This document shows, one piece after another, positions 1 through 7,866 of a stretch of 33,605 bases of DNA; positions within the stretch are counted from its first letter, which is position 1; every line of letters starts with the position of its first letter. Position numbers and translations under genes: made by a program. Below the pieces are notes generated by a model. The model searched no databases. It had not been told where the DNA came from and worked only from the letters and a program-made list of their open reading frames with translations. The DNA is from an uncultured Selenomonadaceae bacterium (GTDB lineage Bacteria > Bacillota > Negativicutes > Selenomonadales > Selenomonadaceae): contig CAJODU010000023.1 of NCBI GenBank assembly GCA_905233325.1, positions 1 to 33,605 of the forward strand, in the 5' to 3' direction.

Positions 1-753
1 TTATTGAAGTTAAATGGCGAATTGATAGATTATATCATAAGCGGAAGTGAATTTGATGAAGAATCTTGCCGTAGCGGATTTGGCTTTAACGGTGAATTTT
101 TGAGATTTGGTTCTTCAAGAAGTGATGTGTTATTTCATCAAGAAAAGTATAAGGAGAAAATTTATAATCATTACAACATAAATAAAGATGAGCATATATT
201 GATATATGCCCCAACTTTTCGCAATCATGATGCAAAAAAAATCTTTCACGATTTCAAATGGCAAGATTTAAATTTTAATATTCTGATTAATTCTTTAAAA
301 AAACGCTGGCAAGGACAATGGAAAATCTTTCTTAGACTACACCCGACTGTTAAAATTAAGTCAAAACAAATCAAACAACCTAATTATGTAATAGATGTCA
401 GTGATTATGAGGATAGTCAAGAACTTGTTGCAGCAGCCGATGTTATGATTTCGGATTATTCAAGTATTATGTTTGAACCCGCATATGTAATGAAACCGGT
501 GTTTTTATATGCACCTGACAAAGATGAATATCAAAAAAATGATAGAGGACTTTTGTTAAATTACGATTCTCTACCATTTTCAATTTCAACCACAAATGAG
601 GAATTGTCAGAGCAAATATTAAATTTTGATGAAGTTGAATACAAGAAAAATGTTCAAGCATTTCTTGATAAGTATGATGTACATGAGGACGGTCATGCTA
701 GTGAACGTGCGGCTAACTTTATAATGGAATTGCTTGTTAAAAATAATATTTAG
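1..753 (+). CDS. CDP-glycerol glycerophosphotransferase-like protein, C-terminal part (cut by window edge)
   Basis: Only the C-terminal part is present: the frame is open from base 1, so the TTG at 4 offered by the ORF track is not a real start. The protein aligns along its length with the C-terminal half of the next gene. It carries the nucleotide-sugar-transferase-like stretch LIYAPTFR, then KIFLRLHP, and the ISDYSSIMFEPAY motif typical of the TagF/TagB (CDP-glycerol:poly-glycerophosphate transferase) family. Family members move glycerol-phosphate or a related polyol-phosphate from a CDP donor onto a surface glycan at the inner face of the membrane. The acceptor cannot be told from sequence. 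Composition is much more AT-rich than the genes to the right, which suggests a transferred surface-polysaccharide locus. The stop is 13 bases before the ATG of the paralogue. Confidence 0.8.
   Translation, partial: LLKLNGELIDYIISGSEFDEESCRSGFGFNGEFLRFGSSRSDVLFHQEKYKEKIYNHYNINKDEHILIYAPTFRNHDAKKIFHDFKWQDLNFNILINSLKKRWQGQWKIFLRLHPTVKIKSKQIKQPNYVIDVSDYEDSQELVAAADVMISDYSSIMFEPAYVMKPVFLYAPDKDEYQKNDRGLLLNYDSLPFSISTTNEELSEQILNFDEVEYKKNVQAFLDKYDVHEDGHASERAANFIMELLVKNNI
583..659 (+). repeat. 77-bp block identical to 2166-2242 (copy 1)
   Basis: This stretch of the first transferase gene matches 2166-2242 base for base, encoding ISTTNEELSEQILNFDEVEYKKNVQA. Flanking sequence of the two paralogues differs at many silent and replacement sites, so the perfect block stands out as a recent conversion or recombination tract. 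Confidence 0.9.
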
Positions 754-766
754 TTAGGTGTTTAAT

Positions 767-2330
767 ATGGATCGTATAGACAATTTTATTGCGAGAGGAA
801 TGCACATAACAAAAAATCCTATAATTATAGATAAAACTTGGGAAGATTTTTGTAATGCAACTAATAAAAGGAAATTAATATTATATGATATTACTGAAAT
901 GATAGATTTTGTATTTATGAGGTGCAAAAAATTTTTTCCTATAATTGCTGCTATTGATAATGATAAAGAAAAACAAGGATATTATTTATCAGATTTCTTT
1001 GATGAAGACATTATAAATAATAAAAAAGATATAAAAATTTCTTCAAAAGAAATATTAAATAATTATAATCCTGATGAAGTAGTTATCTTAATATTAAGTT
1101 CAAAATATTATGAAGAAATTTCCGATTATTTAAATAAAATAAATTTTTATTGTTATTTCAGCGTTTTAAATTTAGAATACAATTATAGACAAAATATGAA
1201 ACAAAAAAATCTAAATTTTTATACTCATGATACCTATATGGAAAATTATGTAAAAGAATGTATAAAACTTTTTCCTATAAAAAATAATAAGATTATTTTT
1301 TACGGTTTAGGAAATTATTCAGATCATGGAAAATACATCACCGAACAATTACTGAAGATAAATAAAAATTTGGATATAGTTTGGGCAGTTAATAAAATAT
1401 CTGTTGATGTGCCAGAAGGTGTCAGGACGGTATATACAGGTAAATGGAAACAATATTTATTCGAGGTAGAAACTGCCAAGATATGGGTTTACGATACGCA
1501 TATTTATTCATATTTTCTAAAGCGTAAAGGTCAAATATATATTCAAACCAAACATTGGGGTAGTATTACATTAAAAAAATTTTCTTTGGATATTTCAAAA
1601 AGTATAAACAATGATAGGCTTAAATTAAGTGGTAAACTTATGGATTATATAATTAGTGGAAGCGAATTTGATGAGAATGCCTCTCGCAGAGGATTTGACT
1701 TTAAAGGAAATTTTGTAAGATTAGGTTCACCAAGAAGTGATGCAATGTTTCAAATTCAAAAATACAAAGAAAAAGTTTATAATATTTTTGAATTAAATCC
1801 TGATGAAAAAATTTTAATTTATGCACCTACATTTCGTGTATTGGCAAAATTTAGACTTTAATATTCTTTTAACGTCGTTAAAACAAAAATGGAGTGGTAA
1901 ATGGAAAATATTTCTTAGACTACATCCAAATGTTAAGATGAAATCAAAGTACATTAATCATCCAAAATATGTAATTGATGTAAGCAATTATGATGATAGT
2001 CAAGAACTGGTCGCAGCTTCCGATATTTTAATTTCTGATTTTTCAAGTATAATTTTTGAACAAGCATATGTATTAAAACCGGTGTTCCTTTATGCACCAG
2101 ATAAAGATACTTACGAAAGAGATGATCGCGAACTTTTGCTTGATTATGATTCATTGCCATTTCCTATTTCAACCACAAATGAGGAATTGTCAGAGCAAAT
2201 ATTAAATTTTGATGAAGTTGAATACAAGAAAAATGTTCAAGCCTTCCTTGATAAGTATGGTGTACACGAAGACGGCCATGCAAGTGAAAGAGCAGCTAAA
2301 TTTATTATTGAAAAATTATTGGAGAAGTAA
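767..2330 (+). pseudogene. CDP-glycerol glycerophosphotransferase-like paralogue, frameshifted
   Basis: Two ORFs (758-1861 and 1821-2330) form one gene. ATG 767 is preferred over GTG 758 because AGGTG lies 6 bases before it. About 190 residues of N-terminal region, possibly a Rossmann-like sugar/cofactor-binding module (inference), precede a TagF-like domain that contains IYIQTKHWGS in place of the classical QTWHG. The frame is lost at about 1837. The upstream paralogue has 37 bases between TTTCG and TGGCAA, whereas this gene has 5. Restoring 32 bases puts both ORFs in one frame, so a deletion of about 32 bp is the simplest cause. The rest (ISDFSSIIFEQAY and the C-terminus) is intact. The gene is probably inactive as a full transferase unless the break is an assembly error. 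Confidence 0.78.
2166..2242 (+). repeat. 77-bp block identical to 583-659 (copy 2)
   Basis: Second copy of the direct repeat, in the C-terminal part of the frameshifted paralogue and in the same reading frame relative to the protein. Recombination between the copies would delete about 1.58 kb and fuse the two genes into one intact chimera. Confidence 0.9.
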
Positions 2331-2333
2331 ATT

Positions 2334-2627
2334 ATGAAACTAAAATGCGCACTCTGCGGCAAAAAACTTGATGAAAAGGGTGCATTGATTCACAAGAATC
2401 AACAAGGACAGCGTGAGGTTATTTGTTATGACTGTTTCGAGAAGGAGACCGGCGTCGACTATCAGACATTTGCCTATCGCAGAGAGTCAGCCAAGCAGGT
2501 TTTCTTTGCAACAATCTTTTGTATCATATTGACGATTTACGCTTTTGTTGAGCAGGGACCTCTCTATGGTGTTGCAGGAATTGTTATCACTGTATTGATA
2601 TTCCTATTTGCCGGTAAAGCCAAATAA
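2334..2627 (+). CDS. Small zinc-ribbon membrane protein, unknown function
   Basis: 97 residues. Two CxxC pairs (CALCGKK and CYDCFEK) about 25 residues apart form a probable zinc ribbon at the N-terminus. Two hydrophobic segments (about 52-70 and 74-93) follow and would anchor it in the membrane with the ribbon on one side. GGAG sits about 9 bases before the ATG, which starts 3 bases after the stop of the transferase paralogue, so it may be co-transcribed with it. Its base composition is closer to the rest of the window than to the AT-rich transferases. I do not recognise the family and assign no function. Confidence 0.75.
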   Translation: MKLKCALCGKKLDEKGALIHKNQQGQREVICYDCFEKETGVDYQTFAYRRESAKQVFFATIFCIILTIYAFVEQGPLYGVAGIVITVLIFLFAGKAK

Positions 2628-2646
2628 AAAGACTCTCTCCACGCGT

Positions 2647-3531
2647 TCAAATTAATCCAACTATTATGATGAAGTAGTAAAAGATCGGTGCGGTAAAAAA
2701 AATGCTGTCGAATCTATCCAACATTCCGCCATGACCAGGCAGAAGTATTCCCGAATCCTTGACACCCGCAAACCTTTTTATTACCGATTCGACAAGATCG
2801 CCAAGCGTAGCAACTATCGCAAGTATGAAACCTAATACTGCCATCTCTGCAAACGGAAAGCCAAAACCGACATGACCAATCAAGACCGCCATAGCCATTG
2901 TACCGAGTACACCACCTATAAAGCCCTCAACCGTTTTTTTGGGACTTATGGAACTCGCGAGTTTGTGAGAACCTATCGCCACGCCGACGAAATAAGCAAA
3001 AGTATCACTCGACCAAGTACAGATGAACAGCAGCCAGATCATTGCACTGCCGGCGTCGAAGTTCAATGCCATCAAATTTTCAAGAGCACTTCCCACTGCA
3101 GATAATCCCGTTGATGTGAATGACTCCAAAGGCATTGCCTGACTTTCGTCGTCAAGGAATCTCAAAAGTATCAAATGTGTAAACGGCAAACCTATATACA
3201 GAACGCCCGCGATTGAGGCACAGGCGTCTATTGGTCTTACTGACCCGTGCAAGATCACCGTCATCAAGAAAATCAGCAGCATACCAATAGTCAGCACCGC
3301 CAAGAGTTCCTCAGTATTGCCGAGCCAAGCACAGCACAACATCAATATCAGCGTTAAAGCTCCAAGAATAAAGGTTATATCAAGCCCTTTTGCCTTCATC
3401 ATTGCGGAATACTCATACCAACCGATCAATGTGAGCAAAATGGCAAAGGCGGCAAACGGCAAGCCTCCGAGTTGGATCACGATGGCGGCGATTGCTATTC
3501 CGACGATTCCGCTTATTATTCTAACTATCAA
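2647..3531 (-). CDS. cdsA: Phosphatidate cytidylyltransferase
   Basis: CdsA makes CDP-diacylglycerol from phosphatidic acid and CTP, the branch point for membrane phospholipids. The family signature is clear at the C-terminus: KRFAGVKDSGILLPGHGGMLDRFDS, preceded by SPKKTVEGFIGG. The protein is almost entirely hydrophobic segments, as expected for this polytopic inner-membrane enzyme. The ORF track starts at GTG 3540, but that GTG lies inside the ribosome site AGGTGG (3542-3537). TTG 3531, five bases downstream, gives MIVRIISGIVGIA and is preferred. It is the last gene of the pyrH-frr-uppS-cdsA run; dxr and rseP, which often follow, are absent. It converges with the zinc-ribbon gene with no visible hairpin between. 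Confidence 0.93.
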   Translation of the reverse strand: MIVRIISGIVGIAIAAIVIQLGGLPFAAFAILLTLIGWYEYSAMMKAKGLDITFILGALTLILMLCCAWLGNTEELLAVLTIGMLLIFLMTVILHGSVRPIDACASIAGVLYIGLPFTHLILLRFLDDESQAMPLESFTSTGLSAVGSALENLMALNFDAGSAMIWLLFICTWSSDTFAYFVGVAIGSHKLASSISPKKTVEGFIGGVLGTMAMAVLIGHVGFGFPFAEMAVLGFILAIVATLGDLVESVIKRFAGVKDSGILLPGHGGMLDRFDSIFFTAPIFYYFIIIVGLI

Positions 3532-3552
3532 TAATACCACCTATTTCAGGAA

Positions 3553-4269
3553 CTACTTAATACTTCCAAAACGTCTGTCACGTTTAGCAAAGTCGGAAAG
3601 AGCTTGCAAAAACTCTTCCGGCTTAAAATTTGGGAATGGCGTTTCAGTAAACCAAAATTCAGCATAAGCTGACTGCCACAACAAAAAATTGCTGACTCTG
3701 AGATCGCCGCCGGTTCTGATCATTAAATCGACGGGCGGACTGTCACAGGTATCCAGTGCAGCCTCAAAAATATCAGCATCAATATCGTCAACTTTTAAAG
3801 TGCCTTCATTAACTTGACGAGCAATTTTTTGAGTTGCCCTGACTATCTCATCTTGTCCACCGTAATTTGTCGCAACATTGAATTTCAGCCCGGTATTATT
3901 CATCATCATATTTTCAGCGTCTCGTGCTTGTTTTATGAGACTTTCAGGCAATTCATCAATCCTGCCGATGAAGTGGATTTTGACGTTCTTCTCGTTGAGT
4001 TCGCGTTTCTCTTTCTCAAGGTACTCGCTAAAGAGGTGCATAAGAAAATCAACCTCTGTATGCGGTCTGTTCCAATTCTCGGTTGAGAAGGCATACACGG
4101 TTAAGGCTTCCAATTCAATATTCACGGCTGTTTTGATGATCTCTTTGAGAGTTTTGACACCCGCCAAATGACCGGCACTTCTGATTAAACCTTGATTTTG
4201 CGCCCAGCGTCCGTTGCCGTCCATGATGATTCCGACGTGGTGCGGCAATAGATTTTTATCTAAATTCAT
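3553..4269 (-). CDS. uppS: Isoprenyl transferase (undecaprenyl diphosphate synthase)
   Basis: Cis-prenyltransferase that condenses isopentenyl diphosphate onto farnesyl diphosphate to build the C55 lipid carrier for peptidoglycan and surface polysaccharides. The N-terminus shows the catalytic HVGIIMDGNGRWA motif. Further family blocks are YAFSTENWNRP, NYGGQDEI and the C-terminal RTGGDLRVSNFLLWQSAYAEFWF. Length (238 residues) is typical. Its stop lies about 21 bases before the cdsA start and it follows frr by 24 bases, so the four genes look like one operon. The lipid carrier links it functionally to the glycan genes elsewhere in the window (inference). Confidence 0.95.
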   Translation of the reverse strand: MNLDKNLLPHHVGIIMDGNGRWAQNQGLIRSAGHLAGVKTLKEIIKTAVNIELEALTVYAFSTENWNRPHTEVDFLMHLFSEYLEKEKRELNEKNVKIHFIGRIDELPESLIKQARDAENMMMNNTGLKFNVATNYGGQDEIVRATQKIARQVNEGTLKVDDIDADIFEAALDTCDSPPVDLMIRTGGDLRVSNFLLWQSAYAEFWFTETPFPNFKPEEFLQALSDFAKRDRRFGSIK

Positions 4270-4293
4270 TATAAATTCAACATTCCAATCAAT

Positions 4294-4851
4294 TTAGACT
4301 TCCATAACCTCTTTTTCTTTTGTGGCTCTGGTGCTGTCAATTAATTTAATATACTTATCAAGTATCTTTTGAATTTTCTCCTGACCTTCTTTGCGATCGT
4401 CCTCAGTGATCTCCTTGTTCTTCTCTGCTTTCTTGATTGCCTCATTGCCGTCGCGGCGGATATTACGCATTGCAACTTTAGCCTCTTCGGCCTTTTTGTT
4501 GACAACTTTCACAAGTTCCTTTCGTCTCTCTTGAGTGAGCTGAGGAATGGCAAGGCGTATCGTTGTGCCGTCGGAGTTCGGAGTAAGCCCCAAATCTGAC
4601 TTTTGAATGGCTTTTTCAATGTCTTTCAGAGTGCCCTTATCATAAGGCTTAATCATTATCATACGTGCTTCGGGGACAGTGACGCTTGCCATCTGATTGA
4701 CAGGTGTCGGCGTTCCATAATAATCGACCATAACTTTGTCGAGGAGCGAAGGAGCCGCTCTTCCTGCTCTAAGCGAACCATAATCTTTTTTGAGACCTTC
4801 GAGGGTCTTTTTCATTTTCTCTTCTTGAGACTTCATTATGTCGTCAATCAT
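4294..4851 (-). CDS. frr: Ribosome recycling factor
   Basis: RRF splits the post-termination ribosome together with EF-G. The 185-residue length is canonical. Family blocks visible are [36 protein letters not shown], the [27 protein letters not shown] region and a basic C-terminal helix. ATG 4851 has AAAGG about 10 bases upstream; a second ATG at 4836 is possible but would remove part of the first helix. It lies 32 bases after pyrH in the usual order. Confidence 0.96.
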   Translation of the reverse strand: MIDDIMKSQEEKMKKTLEGLKKDYGSLRAGRAAPSLLDKVMVDYYGTPTPVNQMASVTVPEARMIMIKPYDKGTLKDIEKAIQKSDLGLTPNSDGTTIRLAIPQLTQERRKELVKVVNKKAEEAKVAMRNIRRDGNEAIKKAEKNKEITEDDRKEGQEKIQKILDKYIKLIDSTRATKEKEVMEV

Positions 4852-4883
4852 TATTTACATCTGCCTTTCAAAAAATTTTTATG

Positions 4884-5591
4884 TCAACTTACAGTTGTGC
4901 CGATCTCTTCACCCATCGCCGCTTTGTAGATGTTTTCGTAGTTATCAATATTGAACACGACAAGCGGGATCTCATTATCCATACAAAGTGAAGTTGCGGT
5001 TGAGTCCATAACATGCAAACCGCGATTCAATATCTCAATGTAGGAGAGCTTGTCGAACTTCTTCGCGTCGTTGCACTTGTTGGGGTCTTTATCATAAATT
5101 CCGTCAGTACCCTTCTTCGCCATGAGTATGACATCAGCCTCAACTTCTGCTGCCCTAAGTGCCGCAGTAGTATCAGTGGAGAAGTAAGGGTTGCCTGTTC
5201 CGGCTCCGAATATCACAACTCTGCCCTTTTCGAGATGACGGACTGCCCTTCTTCTGATGTAAGGCTCCGCAACCTCACGCATTTCAATAGCCGTCTGAAC
5301 TCTCGTAAAAACTCCCATCTTCTCAAGAGAGTCCTGCAGTGCCAAGGCGTTCATAACAGTAGCCAACATTCCCATGTAGTCCGCTGAGGCACGATCCATA
5401 CCTTTGGCACTTCCGCTCAATCCTCGCCAAATGTTTCCGCCGCCCACAACGATTGCCACTTCAAGTTTTTCGTCATGTATTTTTTTGATTTGTTTTGCCA
5501 GCTCTTCGACCACTTCTGGGTTTATACCGTAGGTGCGATCTCCTGCCAATGATTCTCCGCTTAATTTTAATACTATTCTTTTATATTTCAA
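4884..5591 (-). CDS. pyrH: UMP kinase
   Basis: Hexameric bacterial UMP kinase, phosphorylating UMP to UDP in pyrimidine nucleotide synthesis. Amino-acid-kinase family motifs are KLSGESL at the N-terminus, [10 protein letters not shown], the [17 protein letters not shown] loop, and [12 protein letters not shown]. The ORF track starts at ATG 5612, but a strong GGAGGTG at 5605-5599 is placed 7 bases before TTG 5591, giving [14 protein letters not shown], the normal start for this family. It is the first gene of the minus-strand cluster; rpsB and tsf, which usually precede it, are not here, and the neighbour is a divergent LysR gene. Confidence 0.95.
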   Translation of the reverse strand: MKYKRIVLKLSGESLAGDRTYGINPEVVEELAKQIKKIHDEKLEVAIVVGGGNIWRGLSGSAKGMDRASADYMGMLATVMNALALQDSLEKMGVFTRVQTAIEMREVAEPYIRRRAVRHLEKGRVVIFGAGTGNPYFSTDTTAALRAAEVEADVILMAKKGTDGIYDKDPNKCNDAKKFDKLSYIEILNRGLHVMDSTATSLCMDNEIPLVVFNIDNYENIYKAAMGEEIGTTVS

Positions 5592-5659
5592 TACACACAC
5601 CTCCATAAACATTTACTCTTGAAAATATCATTCAGCATAAATAAAAGTTTTCCTGCTTA

Positions 5660-5688
5660 TTGCACAAAAAAAGTTTTCGGTGTACAAT
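5660..5688 (+). promoter_or_regulatory. Sigma-A type promoter of the LysR gene
   Basis: TTGCAC (5660-5665), a 17-base spacer and TACAAT (5683-5688) lie about 40 bases before the LysR ATG. The match and spacing are close to consensus. Transcription would start near 5695. Confidence 0.75.
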
Positions 5689-5729
5689 AGTGACAATAGA
5701 TTTTAATTATTAAAGAAGGAAGTGTTGAT

Positions 5730-6599
5730 ATGGAACTCAGGCAATTAGAATATTTCCAGATGGCAAGCCGCCTCAAAAATATCACACGTGCGGCAAAGCG
5801 GCTGAGGGTTTCACAGCCAAATATTACCGTGGCAATAAAAAAACTTGAGGCGGAATTGGGGATTCAATTATTTGATCGTAGTCAAAAGCAACTCTCTCTC
5901 ACGCCGGAAGGTGCAGTATTCTTGGAACGTGTCAATACTGCTCTTCGTTGTTTAAATGATGCAGTTGCTGAAGTAAATGATTTCAAGCAGCTTCAAAAGG
6001 GTGTAATAAAGATCGGTATTCCTTCGATGATGGGTGCGTTTCTTTTTCCAAAAATCTTTTCTGGCTTTCAAACAAGGCATCCTTCTCTTGATGTCCTTTT
6101 ATTTGAAGAGGGATCCATTGCCATTCGTGAAATGCTTGATCGTGATGAATTGGATTTCGGAATAGTGATTACTTCGGACGCTTCGCCTTCTCTTAATATT
6201 CTGCCGATGACTCGCTCTCAGCTGGTTGCTTGTGTTCCTGCGGCCTCTTCACTCGCCAAGAAAAATAAAATCACAAATGAAGATATAGCTGATGCTAATC
6301 TCATTGTTATGAAACAAGGCTCTTACCTTAGGCAGATCGTTCAGGATAGATTCCACGCGATCAATGTTAAGCCGAATATTGTCCTTGAGTCCAGTCAAAT
6401 TACCACTATCAAGGGATTGGTAGCTCATGGCGTCGGAATAGCCTTTCTGCTGGATTTCATTGCAGAAGATAATTCTGACTTGCGTGCTGTGCCGCTGGAG
6501 GAGCCTATCTTTGTTGATATTGGGCTGGCTTGGAAAAAAGATCGCTACGTTTCTAAAGCTGCTCAGGCTTTTATCAATTTCTGCAAGGATCCGATTTAG
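5730..6599 (+). CDS. LysR-family transcriptional regulator
   Basis: 289 residues with the standard layout: N-terminal winged helix-turn-helix (ITRAAKRLRVSQPNITVAIKKLEAELGIQLF, about 18-48), a linker helix, then a periplasmic-binding-protein-like effector domain (about 90-289). AGGAAG is 7 bases before the ATG. It reads divergently from pyrH across a 138-base gap and is followed 18 bases later by rfbD. LysR proteins often control the divergent gene, but pyrH is an unlikely target, and the effector cannot be told from sequence. It may act on rfbD or on distant genes. Confidence 0.92.
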   Translation: MELRQLEYFQMASRLKNITRAAKRLRVSQPNITVAIKKLEAELGIQLFDRSQKQLSLTPEGAVFLERVNTALRCLNDAVAEVNDFKQLQKGVIKIGIPSMMGAFLFPKIFSGFQTRHPSLDVLLFEEGSIAIREMLDRDELDFGIVITSDASPSLNILPMTRSQLVACVPAASSLAKKNKITNEDIADANLIVMKQGSYLRQIVQDRFHAINVKPNIVLESSQITTIKGLVAHGVGIAFLLDFIAEDNSDLRAVPLEEPIFVDIGLAWKKDRYVSKAAQAFINFCKDPI

Positions 6600-6617
6600 T
6601 GAAAAGGAGTATCTTTC

Positions 6618-7460
6618 GTGAAAATATTAGTTACAGGTATAACGGGACAGCTCGGTTTTGATGTTATGGCTGAACTGCAGAGAAGAAATATTGAGGCTGT
6701 TGGTGCTGCTCGGAGAGATTTTGATCTCACAGATGATGCCGCCATTGAAAATTTTATCAAATTTCACAAGCCCGATGCTGTCATTCATTGTGCCGCCTAT
6801 ACTGCCGTCGACAAGGCAGAAGATGAGGCAGAAACGGCACTGCAGATCAACGGCCGCGCCACTGAGGTTATAGCCCAAACTTGCAAGGATATTGACGCCA
6901 AGATGATTTACATAAGCACTGACTATGTATTCCCTGGTACAGGTGATATGCCTTACGAAGTCGATGATCCAAAAGATCCGCCCAACGCCTATGGTCGTTC
7001 CAAGCTCGCAGGTGAAGAGGCGGTTATCAAAAATTTAGATAAATATTTCATTGTGAGGATTAGCTGGGTGTTTGGTGTCAACGGCAAGAATTTTGTCAAG
7101 ACAATGCTGCGATTGAGCGAGACTAAGGACAAGCTGACGGTTGTGAATGATCAGATCGGTTCACCGACTTACACCGCCGACGTTGCGCCTCTTCTCGTTG
7201 ATATGGTGCAGACTGACAAATATGGTATCTATCACGCGACAAATGAAGGTTTCTGCTCTTGGGCGGAGTTCGCCGCAGAAATATTCCGTCAAGCCGGTGC
7301 TAAGACGGAAGTTATACCTGTGCCTTCAACTGAATACCCCACTAAGGCAATAAGACCCAAAAATTCAAGACTGAGTAAACAAAAACTCGACAGTGCAGGA
7401 TTTAAACGTTTGCCTGATTGGAAAGATGCCGTCAAGCGTTTCTTGTCTGTCATCCGCTAA
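6618..7460 (+). CDS. rfbD: dTDP-4-dehydrorhamnose reductase
   Basis: Last step of dTDP-L-rhamnose synthesis: NADPH-dependent reduction of dTDP-4-dehydrorhamnose. It is an extended short-chain dehydrogenase with the Rossmann motif TGITGQLG at the N-terminus, VIHCAAYTAVDKAE, the catalytic ISTDYVF and YGRSKLAGE (YxxxK), and the SWVFG block. GTG 6618 has AAGGAG 8 bases upstream. The usual partners rfbA, rfbB and rfbC are not nearby, so it depends on genes elsewhere. The 18-base gap to the LysR gene suggests co-transcription. Confidence 0.92.
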   Translation: MKILVTGITGQLGFDVMAELQRRNIEAVGAARRDFDLTDDAAIENFIKFHKPDAVIHCAAYTAVDKAEDEAETALQINGRATEVIAQTCKDIDAKMIYISTDYVFPGTGDMPYEVDDPKDPPNAYGRSKLAGEEAVIKNLDKYFIVRISWVFGVNGKNFVKTMLRLSETKDKLTVVNDQIGSPTYTADVAPLLVDMVQTDKYGIYHATNEGFCSWAEFAAEIFRQAGAKTEVIPVPSTEYPTKAIRPKNSRLSKQKLDSAGFKRLPDWKDAVKRFLSVIR

Positions 7461-7513
7461 AAAATTGTACTTTCTCATCATTTGGAGATATTATACAGAT
7501 TATAAAAAAACAC

Positions 7514-7542
7514 TTGACAGACTTCACATTAGTTGGTATACT
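7514..7542 (+). promoter_or_regulatory. Near-consensus promoter of tRNA-Ser
   Basis: TTGACA (7514-7519), 17 bases, TATACT (7537-7542). The start point would be close to 7549, a few bases before the mature tRNA. Strong promoter matches of this kind are normal for stable RNA genes. Confidence 0.85.
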
Positions 7543-7555
7543 TGTAAAGTCTTAC

Positions 7556-7647
7556 GGAGAGTTGTCCGAGTTGGTCGAAGGAGCACGACTGGAAATCGTG
7601 TAGACGTTGATAGCGTCTCGAGGGTTCGAATCCCTCACTCTCCGCCA
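7556..7647 (+). tRNA. tRNA-Ser (anticodon GGA)
   Basis: The acceptor arms GGAGAGT and ACTCTCC pair, followed by discriminator G and an encoded CCA. The anticodon stem CACGA/TCGTG holds the loop CTGGAAA, giving anticodon GGA (UCC/UCU). A long variable arm (TAGACGTTGATAGCGTCTC) and the T-arm AGGGTTCGAATCCCT are present, as expected for a class II serine tRNA. Confidence 0.97.
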
Positions 7648-7684
7648 TTTGTTTGTTAAAGGTCTGCATTATGATTTTGAGTTG

Positions 7685-7831
7685 TTTCAGCTATGAATGC
7701 AGAGGACTGGTTTTTCCGAACAATATAAGGAGTTGGCAATCTCGCCAGGGCATGTGCAGCAACGAGAGTTTCTTGCAACACCGCTTGTTTCGGCTCAAGG
7801 CTAATCCTTTGCATTGATAGCTGAAATTTTT
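7685..7831 (+). ncRNA. ffs: Signal recognition particle RNA (4.5S-like / scRNA)
   Basis: A long hairpin is formed by TTTCAGCTATGAATGCAGAGGA and TCCTTTGCATTGATAGCTGAAA, closing on GTTGGCAATCTCG / CGAGAG...TTGCAAC. The tip reads CTCG-CCAGG-GC-ATGT-GC-AGCAA-CGAG, which fits the asymmetric-loop SRP domain IV that binds Ffh. Position between tRNA-Ser and dnaX matches the Firmicutes arrangement known from Bacillus. TATGAT at 7670-7675, with a poor -35, would start RNA near 7683; read-through from the tRNA promoter is also possible. The outer stem is followed by ATTTTTG, which may end the transcript. Ends are estimated to within about 10 bases. Confidence 0.82.
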
Positions 7832-7866
7832 GTATAGGAAATAATCAACAAGAAAGAGGCATTGTT

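Noticed and set aside
5589-5660. Promoter for pyrH on the minus strand
   Set aside because: Only weak combinations (TTGTGC with TTATTT) were found; not good enough to list.
7648-7866. Possible small ORFs or a T-box leader before dnaX
   Set aside because: The long outer stem, SRP-like tip and position next to tRNA-Ser explain the sequence better; no T-box or specifier elements are present.
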